Positions 16,765 to 23,493 of a DNA stretch of 32,852 nucleotides are shown here, one piece after another. The stretch is from positions 1-32,852 of the forward strand of contig JAGCRH010000012.1 of NCBI GenBank assembly GCA_017964785.1, given 5' to 3'. The DNA comes from Prevotella sp. (lineage in GTDB: Bacteria > Bacteroidota > Bacteroidia > Bacteroidales > Bacteroidaceae). The notes under the pieces are model-generated. The model made no database searches, was not told the origin of the DNA, and saw only the letters and a program-made list of their open reading frames with translations. Each line of letters starts with the position of its first letter. The stretch's first letter is position 1. A program made the translations under genes and the position numbers.

Positions 16765-16786
16765 GATTACAATTTGATTACGATTC
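16765..16786 (-). promoter_or_regulatory. two 11-bp direct repeats, possible operator
   Basis: On the plus strand GATTACAATTT (16765-16775) is followed at once by GATTACGATTC (16776-16786), 9 of 11 identical. They lie 7 bp upstream of the -33 element of the fusion gene. OmpR/PhoB proteins bind direct repeats with 10-11 bp spacing near the -35 region, so the site is suited to the gene's own C-terminal domain (inference). Confidence 0.5.
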
Positions 16787-16787
16787 A

Positions 16788-17318
16788 TTATTGGCTCCGC
16801 TGAGGACTAAAGTGCCAGATAATGATGCCGGCTGTGACTGAGACATTCATGGAATGTTTGGTGCCAAATTGTGGAATTTCAAGACACCCATCGCAGATAT
16901 CGATGACTTCCTGATGAACACCCTTTACTTCGTTACCTAATATGACAGCGTATTTTTTCTCTTTTACTGGTTGGAAGTCTTGCAACATCGTAGAGCCATG
17001 AGCCTGTTCAACGGCAAAAACCTCATAACCCTCAGACTTCAGTTGCTGCACGGCCTCTATAGCCGTTGGAAAATATTTCCAACTGACACTATCTTCAGCC
17101 CCTAAGGCTGTCTTATGAATCTCAGTACTTGGAGGTGTTGAGGTGATGCCACACAGATAGACAGCCTCTATCCGGAAAGCATCACCAGTACGGAACACAC
17201 TACCCACATTATGCATCGAACGCACATCGTCGAGCACTACCACCAATGGTAGTTTCTCTGCCTGCTTGAATTCATCAACAGACAGACGATGCATCTCTAT
17301 GGTGCGGAGTTTCTTCAA
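16788..17318 (-). CDS. TrmH/SpoU family RNA 2'-O-methyltransferase
   Basis: A SAM-dependent methyltransferase of the SPOUT class acting on tRNA or rRNA, 176 residues. The three SpoU motifs are present: MHNVGSVFRTGDAF, then AVILGNEVKGV, then PQFGTKHSMNVSVTAG forming the knotted SAM site. It lacks the N-terminal RNA-binding domain of longer members. The start is TTG at 17318. It comes 3 bases after the upstream stop, in the same frame, so no earlier start is possible. MKKLRTIEMHRLSVDEFK matches the family N-terminus better than the internal ATG at 17294. It is in one operon with the beta-barrel gene upstream. The target nucleotide is unknown. Confidence 0.9.
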   Translation of the reverse strand: MKKLRTIEMHRLSVDEFKQAEKLPLVVVLDDVRSMHNVGSVFRTGDAFRIEAVYLCGITSTPPSTEIHKTALGAEDSVSWKYFPTAIEAVQQLKSEGYEVFAVEQAHGSTMLQDFQPVKEKKYAVILGNEVKGVHQEVIDICDGCLEIPQFGTKHSMNVSVTAGIIIWHFSPQRSQ

Positions 17319-17321
17319 ATC

Positions 17322-17951
17322 TTACAACTTATAGCCAAGCGTCAAAGTAATGAGACTATTACGAGAGGAAACATCTATACCTTTAAATAATTTAATCAGT
17401 CCGAAATTATAACGGGCATCAAAGACTATTTTATTGTATTCGTATGAAAAACCAACAGGAATAGAAAAATCGAACTTATTCATAGTGACTTCCTGGTTTG
17501 GGAATAAAAAGTCCAATGCCTCATCGAGATCCATCTTCCTATCATCTGTTTTCAACTTTGTCTTTACTCGAAAAGATGGTTGTATACCTGCCTTGACAGC
17601 AAGACCCTCCACCAAATAATAGTTAAGTGTGATAGGTACTGCTGCGTAATAATAATCAAAAGTTGCAGTATATTTTGAATTTGATGTATCAAAATAATCA
17701 AACTTATAACCCTGATTAGTAAATAACAATCCACCAGCAACACTCAGTTGATCCGTAAAATAGTATTCTGCCTCAAAACCATAGGTCAGATTTACTTTCA
17801 TCTTAGTATCCTCAGAAAATAAATCATCACCTGTAATATTAGAAAACGATACACCTATTCTGGGCTGAATTGTTATATCACCCTCTTCATGCTGTGCCTG
17901 AGTAGTCATTGTAATTGCCATTAAGGCTAAAATTAAAAAATTCTTCTTCAT
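17322..17951 (-). CDS. outer membrane beta-barrel protein
   Basis: A 209-residue exported protein. The signal peptide is MKKNFLILALMAITMTTQAQ, followed by alternating beta strands typical of an 8-10 strand OmpA/PorT-like barrel (VSFSNITGDD, ADQLSVAGGLLFTNQGYKF-like turns, VGFSYEYNKIVFDARYNFGL), ending in LITLTLGYKL. No ligand or partner can be told. It is the first gene of a two-gene operon with the methyltransferase and has a good promoter 28-60 bases upstream that abuts the DnaA-box cluster. Confidence 0.8.
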   Translation of the reverse strand: MKKNFLILALMAITMTTQAQHEEGDITIQPRIGVSFSNITGDDLFSEDTKMKVNLTYGFEAEYYFTDQLSVAGGLLFTNQGYKFDYFDTSNSKYTATFDYYYAAVPITLNYYLVEGLAVKAGIQPSFRVKTKLKTDDRKMDLDEALDFLFPNQEVTMNKFDFSIPVGFSYEYNKIVFDARYNFGLIKLFKGIDVSSRNSLITLTLGYKL

Positions 17952-17979
17952 ACCTTATTATATTTATATATATCGACCG

Positions 17980-18011
17980 CAAAAATACAACATAGTTAGC
18001 AAATTACCAAA
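17980..18011 (-). promoter_or_regulatory. promoter of the beta-barrel/methyltransferase operon
   Basis: Minus strand: TTTG (18011-18008), 20 bp, TATTTTTG (17987-17980). Exact consensus and spacing. The start codon is at 17951. Confidence 0.75.
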
Positions 18012-18015
18012 TGAT

Positions 18016-18240
18016 TGTGGATAAAAGTGTGGATATCTATGTGAAAAAGATGTGGATTACTTTACAATTCCATTATGATTCCTCAAAATTAACGATATCT
18101 GATGATTTATTATTGTAAAATTACTAAGATTTCCACTATTTTTTGCAGAAAAATAATATAAACTTATTAATTTTGCACCAAAATAGAAAATTGTGGATAA
18201 ATTATCTTAGATATTCATTATCAGAGAGAAATAATTCACA
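18016..18240. other. AT-rich DnaA-box cluster, candidate oriC
   Basis: In the divergent gap 17952-18380, exact DnaA boxes (TGTGGATAA, complement of TTATCCACA) are at 18016-18024 and 18192-18200. One-mismatch boxes TGTGGATAT and TGTGGATTA are at 18028-18036 and 18051-18059, and TAATTCACA at 18232-18240. The first four share one orientation. The gap is very AT-rich, and reading by eye the plus strand tends to be C-rich to the left and G-rich in nadA to the right. No dnaA gene is present. No gene is seen in 17952-18380. Confidence 0.5.
18142..18175 (+). promoter_or_regulatory. possible promoter upstream of nadA
   Basis: TTTG at 18142-18145 and TAATTTTG at 18168-18175 followed by C, with a 22-bp gap (longer than usual). 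It would give a leader of about 200 bases before nadA. Confidence 0.4.
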
Positions 18241-18380
18241 ATAGTAATGATAAATGGATGCCAATAAGTGAATAACTTACTATACAAGAGAATCTGTCAG
18301 AAGTTACCAACATATTCACGGCATATCATACTACTCATTTCTATTTTTTAAAAGAAAAAGAATAAAAAGATAATAATAAT

Positions 18381-19373
18381 ATGGTGTTGAAAAAAGAGTG
18401 GATCAAACAAGGATTTATTGATGAGCCTGTGAAAAATGATATTGATTTAAAGGCTGAAATCCGAAAGATGTGTGAAGAGAAAGATGCCATTATTCTGGCT
18501 CACTACTATACCATAGGTGATATCCAGGATATTGCAGACTTTGTAGGTGACTCTCTGGCTTTGGCTCGTAAGGCTGCAGAGACAGATGCGAAGATGATGG
18601 TGATGTGTGGTGTTCACTTTATGGCAGAGACTTGTAAACTGCTCTCACCAGATAAGACTGTTCTTTGTCCTGATCTGAATGCTGGTTGTAGTTTGGCAGA
18701 TAGTTGTAAGGCAGAGGATTTGAAGAAATATAAGAAAGAGCATCCTGGTTATCAGGTTGTCTCGTATGTTAATACGATGGCTGCCGTAAAGGCTCTAACC
18801 GATGTTGTAGTGACTTCTGGTAATGCCAAGAAGGTTGTAGACCAGTTGCCTAAAGATGCTAAACTTATCTTTGGTCCTGATTATAATTTAGGTAATTATA
18901 TCAATGAGGTAACAGGTAGGAATATGTTGCTTTGGAATGGTGGTTGTCATGTACATGAAAGATTCTCTGTATCAAAGATTATTGAATTAAAGAAAAAATA
19001 TCCTCATGCTATTGTGATGGCCCATTTAGAGTGTAAGGGACCTGTTTTGGCTTTGGCAGAAGTAAAGGGAAGTACAGCAACGATGTTAAACTATGCTCAA
19101 CAGAGTGATAAAAAGCAATTTATCGTGGCTACAGAGGCTGGTATTCTCCATGAGATGCAACGAACTTGTTCCAATAAGGAATTTATCCCTGTGCCACCAG
19201 AAATCAGCGAGAGCGGCTTGGAATGCAGTTGTAATGAGTGCCAATATATGAAGATGAATACGTTGCTTAAAATTTACAATGCCCTCAAATATGGCTGGCC
19301 TTCTGTTGAAGTAGATCCTAAGATAGCCAAGAAAGCAGTGAAACCTATCGAAAGAATGCTTGAATTGAGTTAA
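18381..19373 (+). CDS. nadA: quinolinate synthase NadA
   Basis: Condenses iminoaspartate with dihydroxyacetone phosphate to quinolinate in NAD synthesis; cytoplasmic, oxygen-sensitive 4Fe-4S enzyme. At 330 residues it has the usual length. The conserved cysteines expected to bind the cluster are C103 in AGCSLADSC, C189 in WNGGCHVHERF, and the group C282, C284 and C287 in ECSCNECQYMKMNTL. The HYYTIGDIQDIADFVGDSL segment at 41-59 is the first substrate-binding repeat. nadB and nadC are not next to it. The next gene begins at the base right after the stop. Confidence 0.97.
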   Translation: MVLKKEWIKQGFIDEPVKNDIDLKAEIRKMCEEKDAIILAHYYTIGDIQDIADFVGDSLALARKAAETDAKMMVMCGVHFMAETCKLLSPDKTVLCPDLNAGCSLADSCKAEDLKKYKKEHPGYQVVSYVNTMAAVKALTDVVVTSGNAKKVVDQLPKDAKLIFGPDYNLGNYINEVTGRNMLLWNGGCHVHERFSVSKIIELKKKYPHAIVMAHLECKGPVLALAEVKGSTATMLNYAQQSDKKQFIVATEAGILHEMQRTCSNKEFIPVPPEISESGLECSCNECQYMKMNTLLKIYNALKYGWPSVEVDPKIAKKAVKPIERMLELS

Positions 19374-20690
19374 ATGAATATAAGAATCATCATAACTTTT
19401 ATACTTTCCTGTTTCGGATTATTATGTTCTTTTAGCCAGAATATAATACCTACACGCGACTATTATGTAGAAATAGAGAATGAGGCTGTATATCATTATT
19501 TACGTGACGTAGTTTATGAACCTCATGATAATAGTTTGATTGATAATTATCGTAAGGATTTGTTGTACAGAGGTGACTGGCCAAATCCTGTGGTTATGGA
19601 TATTCCTCAATCTACATATGATAGTTTATATATTGTTTGTTGTGATGATGAGACACTGAAAGATAGTTTGAAATTTCATATATCTGCGATCAATAAAAAA
19701 GTAGAATTATATAATTTCATACCAAATCGTATTTACCGTTATCAAATAGAAAATGGTAATGATGTTTTACAACAAGGAAAGATATATGTTAGTGGTCAAT
19801 TACGACAAATAAAAGTATGTAGTACAGTATCAAACGTTCGTGACTTAGGTGGTTGGAAAACGGCTGATAATATGCAGATACGTTATGGTAAGATTTTCCG
19901 AGGTACAGATTTGAATGGAACTCATATTGCTACGAAAGAAGGTATTGATATATTACGTGGACTTGGCGTCAGTGCAGAATTGGACTTACGTGCTGATTAT
20001 AATAAAGCACATGGAGTTTCGGCTTTTGGATTTAGCAATGATTCTTCTTATGGAACAATACCTACTTTTTATTATAGTTCAGATAGTGGACAATTGCCTT
20101 CACACTTGACTGATAGCATTTATTTGAATAAATGGCAACTTGAATTTCAGTTTATAGTGAACAATCTGCGTCAAGGTCGTTCTATTTATGAACATTGTGT
20201 ATGGGGAAGAGATCGTACTGGTTTTCTTTCATTTTTACTTGAAGGTTTATTAGGTATGTCATATAGTGATTTAGTAAAGGAATTTGAACTAACTTATTTT
20301 GTATATTATAACTCTAAAAGTACAAAAGATAGTATAGATAAAGTATTTGACTATATAGAAACTATGGATGGTGAAACCTTACGTGATAAATTTAATACCT
20401 TTTTTGTGAGTAAAATTCAAGCGAAACAAGATGATATTAATTTTTTTCGCAGTGAATTGCTCGAATACCCCAGTTCCTTAAATATAATTATACCTATTAT
20501 TGAAAAAGGTAATGCCAATGATGATGAAGAGGTGAATGAAAAGGATATTGTGGATATCGTAAACTATATGATGGGGAAGCAGACTTCAACTGGAAAGTTT
20601 GATGAAAATGAGGCTGATATAAATGAAGACAACATGATAAATATTGCTGATATTGTTAAGATTGTTAAGAAAATAAGGCAAATAAGATAA
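19374..20690 (+). CDS. secreted tyrosine phosphatase with C-terminal dockerin-like repeats
   Basis: A 438-residue exported protein. The signal peptide ends near CSFSQ (residue 22). A beta domain covers about 25-145. The phosphatase domain of the Tyr_phosphatase3/IphP type spans about 146-345, with SNVRDLGGWKT at 153-163, a conserved opening, and the P-loop HCVWGRDRTG at 274-283. C275 is the nucleophile and R281 binds phosphate. Residues about 379-436 carry two dockerin/EF-hand-like repeats (NANDDEEVNEKDIVDIVNYM and ADINEDNMINIADIVKIVKK). It starts directly after the nadA stop, so it is cotranscribed, though no functional link is obvious. Codon use is more AT-rich than in the left half of the window. 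The substrate may be a protein or a phosphoinositide; unknown. Confidence 0.85.
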   Translation: MNIRIIITFILSCFGLLCSFSQNIIPTRDYYVEIENEAVYHYLRDVVYEPHDNSLIDNYRKDLLYRGDWPNPVVMDIPQSTYDSLYIVCCDDETLKDSLKFHISAINKKVELYNFIPNRIYRYQIENGNDVLQQGKIYVSGQLRQIKVCSTVSNVRDLGGWKTADNMQIRYGKIFRGTDLNGTHIATKEGIDILRGLGVSAELDLRADYNKAHGVSAFGFSNDSSYGTIPTFYYSSDSGQLPSHLTDSIYLNKWQLEFQFIVNNLRQGRSIYEHCVWGRDRTGFLSFLLEGLLGMSYSDLVKEFELTYFVYYNSKSTKDSIDKVFDYIETMDGETLRDKFNTFFVSKIQAKQDDINFFRSELLEYPSSLNIIIPIIEKGNANDDEEVNEKDIVDIVNYMMGKQTSTGKFDENEADINEDNMINIADIVKIVKKIRQIR

Positions 20691-20691
20691 G

Positions 20692-22386
20692 TTATTTGAT
20701 GATTATTTTTTTTCCATTACGAATATAGATACCATGCTTCAATGGTTTTGTAGAGTCTATACGTTGTCCATTAATAGTATAGATGTACTTATCTGATTTA
20801 TTATTGATTTTCAAAGAAGGTATATTTGCGAAAATCCTATCTATATATTCCTTATCATATTGTACGGGGAAGCCTTTTTTATCTACGGCTTCCAAATGTT
20901 TTGTTATCCAATCACAGATATACTCATATTCTTTATCAAAGTCAATGACTTCGCCTTTTATATCACTATCGCCACTCCACTTGTCTGTTTCACGCTGTGC
21001 TGCTCCACTTTTTTTAATAGCATTGTAGTATTTTGTAATTCGCTTTATCAGGCTGTCTGTTGAAAGTATATTACCATTCTGGCGCAATTCCTGATAACGT
21101 TCGTTAACTTGGTCATTGTATTGTAGTGCATTGGTACGATTAAAATTAAAAAAGCAGGCAACAGCCACATCTGAGAAATACTCAGGTGATGTAAGGTCGT
21201 CTTTTTCGTTTATCAAGGTCCCTCCCCATCGTTGACCAAAAGTACAATCCAAATCCCAAGGTGCAAGTGTCATACGTTGAGTAGTGGCTTTGTCGTATAT
21301 AGCCCAGAACATATTCTTTCCACTATTGTCGATGGCATTGATTGAACTTAGAAAGACATTGTAGTCTATCATGACTGGTACATCTAACAAGTCTTCTACT
21401 TGCTCTTCAAACTGTTTGGCATCGTAACAGAGAATGAGTATCTTATTATTGATATCTACAAATGGTTTCCAGTCAGTACTGTCGCAATCATCACCAGGCT
21501 CTGGATATTTAACTTCATAACCAAAAAGAGATTCAGAGTAGTTGTCATAATTGTAGATAGAGTCATTCATAGAAGTATTCTCCCATGTTTTTCCCTTATA
21601 AAGTAATCCGTGAATTTCCCCAGATTCATCAACCTTTTTGAGTCTAAGTTGTTTACGGTCCAATTTTTCAGAAAGGTTATAGATGCCTCTGTATTCATCA
21701 TTAAGGAAGACTTCTACCATGATGCCACTGACACCATTACGTGCCTTAGGTTCCTGGTCAGCATAATATGGTTTGTGTGCCATATCGTTCCAGAGATCCA
21801 TTGCTATCCTGTTGCGCATACGGAACACATCCGGTTGTCCGGCATCCAACATCCAGTTATTATCTTTACGCATATCAAAAAGTTTGATATCAGTATCAAA
21901 TTTAATGTTGTAGTTTCGTTTATGCTTGTCATTTGTATTGGTAGAACCTCCACGCCATTTTACTCTGGTATTAAGTACATAGTCATCGATTTCTCCATTA
22001 GGATTAGCAATAATAACAGTTCCTTGCTTATATTCATAACCGAAATCTCCATTTAAATGAACGATAGGCAGAAAAGTAAATTGTAAAATACCAGTGATGG
22101 TGTTTCCTTCTGCATCTGTGAGACTTGTCTGATAAGTGCTTTCTGCTGTTATTTGTTTAAATGTATATTGGTAGTCTACTTTTTTATTATCAATCGTCAA
22201 ATCTTTCCATCCATTTTGTAGAGTAATAGTTAACTGGTTATCTTTTCCAAACATCGTTTCAGGAATGGTGGCTAACCAAGTATTAGTCTGACAGTCATAA
22301 TGTACAATATGATTGTTAATCAGAAATTGTGCCTGTAGATGGCATGTCAGAAAATAAAATGCAATTGTAAACAAATTTTTTTTCAT
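20692..22386 (-). CDS. secreted CotH-type kinase-fold protein
   Basis: A 564-residue exported protein of the CotH family, named after a spore-coat protein kinase but common in secreted proteins of fibre-degrading bacteria. A signal peptide (cut near LQAQ) is followed by a beta domain. The CotH domain runs about 160-480, with VKWRGGSTNTNDKHKRNYNIKF-like opening, EVFLNDEYRGIYNLSEKLDR and the metal-site-like segment LAPWDLDCTFGQRWGG. It ends in YTINGQRID and HGIYIRNGKKIIIK, the same tag type as on the xylanase. It faces the phosphatase gene, with one base between the two stops and no clear hairpin. Kinase activity has been shown for some CotH proteins; here it is unproven. Confidence 0.85.
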   Translation of the reverse strand: MKKNLFTIAFYFLTCHLQAQFLINNHIVHYDCQTNTWLATIPETMFGKDNQLTITLQNGWKDLTIDNKKVDYQYTFKQITAESTYQTSLTDAEGNTITGILQFTFLPIVHLNGDFGYEYKQGTVIIANPNGEIDDYVLNTRVKWRGGSTNTNDKHKRNYNIKFDTDIKLFDMRKDNNWMLDAGQPDVFRMRNRIAMDLWNDMAHKPYYADQEPKARNGVSGIMVEVFLNDEYRGIYNLSEKLDRKQLRLKKVDESGEIHGLLYKGKTWENTSMNDSIYNYDNYSESLFGYEVKYPEPGDDCDSTDWKPFVDINNKILILCYDAKQFEEQVEDLLDVPVMIDYNVFLSSINAIDNSGKNMFWAIYDKATTQRMTLAPWDLDCTFGQRWGGTLINEKDDLTSPEYFSDVAVACFFNFNRTNALQYNDQVNERYQELRQNGNILSTDSLIKRITKYYNAIKKSGAAQRETDKWSGDSDIKGEVIDFDKEYEYICDWITKHLEAVDKKGFPVQYDKEYIDRIFANIPSLKINNKSDKYIYTINGQRIDSTKPLKHGIYIRNGKKIIIK

Positions 22387-22406
22387 ATATAATTTTCTTT
22401 AAACAA

Positions 22407-22414
22407 CAAAGGTA
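22407..22414 (-). promoter_or_regulatory. -7 promoter element for the CotH gene
   Basis: TACCTTTG on the minus strand, 20 bases before the ATG at 22386. No -33 TTTG at the expected place. Confidence 0.45.
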
Positions 22415-22478
22415 GTCAATAAATATAAATAATTATTTAATAAGTTAAATACATTTCAATAATTTAATGATTTTTATT

Positions 22479-22486
22479 TAATTTTG
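22479..22486 (+). promoter_or_regulatory. -7 promoter element for the acyltransferase gene
   Basis: TAATTTTG fits TAnnTTTG. The ATG at 22495 is only 8 bases further on, so the transcript would have almost no leader. The -33 element is not clear. Confidence 0.4.
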
Positions 22487-22494
22487 TATCCATT

Positions 22495-23493
22495 ATGAAT
22501 GAAAGAATACAGTGGCTTGCCGTGTTGAGGGGCTTGAATATTATATTTGTAGTTATGGGACATGTTCAGTTGATAGATATGTCAACAGGGTTTAATCATG
22601 ATTTTTGTTTGCGTGTAACAAATCCTTTTGGTCCTTTTAGAATGCCTTTATTTATTTTTTGTTCAGGTGGTCTTTTGTATTTAAGTCGTATACAAAAAAA
22701 GTGGAATACTAGAGATTTATATATAGACAAGTTTTATAGGATTCTTTGTCCATTCTTGTTTTTTGTGGTTTTTTATTATTTTTTTAAGTTAGCGCTCAAT
22801 CCATTTACAAAGACAAAGGTAGTTTTTTCTATTGGTGATTTTTTAGAGTCCTTTGCTGTTTATAATGATCATCCTTCAGCACACCTTTGGTTTTTAGCTG
22901 TATTATTGTTTTTTATGTTGTTATACCCACTTTTTAAGTGGTTATGCAGAAATGATGTTAGTATGTGGATTTTTCTTTTGTTAAGTATTATTTTTTATCA
23001 TATTGACAGTAACCTTTGTGGAGAAAAGAACTATTTCTATATTGATAATCTTCATTTATATCTTGTATTTTTCTTCTTTGGCATTTTTTTCTTCAAATAT
23101 GAACTTTATCATTATTTATCGACACTATGGAGTTTTATTATTTTTGTAATATTATATGTTGTCAGTTATTTATTTACTGATTTGATATTTACTTCTTTGT
23201 TAGGCATTTTAATGATGATAGCGTTTAGTCAGCAAATAGCATTTTATCATTCTTCTTTGTTCAGCAGTTTTCGTGAATACATTTACCAGATATATCTGAT
23301 GTCATTTATTTTTCAGCCATTTGTAGAGTTAATTCTCTGGAAGAAAATATTTTATAATGAAAACTATTTCATACTATTTTATTTGCTAAATGTATTAGCA
23401 GGCATATATTTACCAGTATTTGTCTCCAAATTGACAGAGCGTTATGGTCATAAGTGGTTAAAAATTTGTTTAGGTTTGAAGGCATCTACCTGA
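22495..23493 (+). CDS. membrane acyltransferase (acyltransferase 3 family)
   Basis: A 332-residue integral membrane protein with about ten hydrophobic segments rich in Phe, Leu and Ile. It opens with WLAVLRGLNIIFVVMGHVQL, the family's typical first helix with R13 and the conserved H22 of the active region. It then has RMPLFIFCSGGLLYL and the SAHLWFLAVLLFFMLLYPLF segment. Members transfer acetyl or other acyl groups to surface sugars, such as O-acetylation of polysaccharides. The gene is very AT-rich, more than its neighbours, which may mean recent transfer. Its last 8 bases overlap the end of porZ on the other strand. The substrate is unknown. Confidence 0.85.
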   Translation: MNERIQWLAVLRGLNIIFVVMGHVQLIDMSTGFNHDFCLRVTNPFGPFRMPLFIFCSGGLLYLSRIQKKWNTRDLYIDKFYRILCPFLFFVVFYYFFKLALNPFTKTKVVFSIGDFLESFAVYNDHPSAHLWFLAVLLFFMLLYPLFKWLCRNDVSMWIFLLLSIIFYHIDSNLCGEKNYFYIDNLHLYLVFFFFGIFFFKYELYHYLSTLWSFIIFVILYVVSYLFTDLIFTSLLGILMMIAFSQQIAFYHSSLFSSFREYIYQIYLMSFIFQPFVELILWKKIFYNENYFILFYLLNVLAGIYLPVFVSKLTERYGHKWLKICLGLKAST

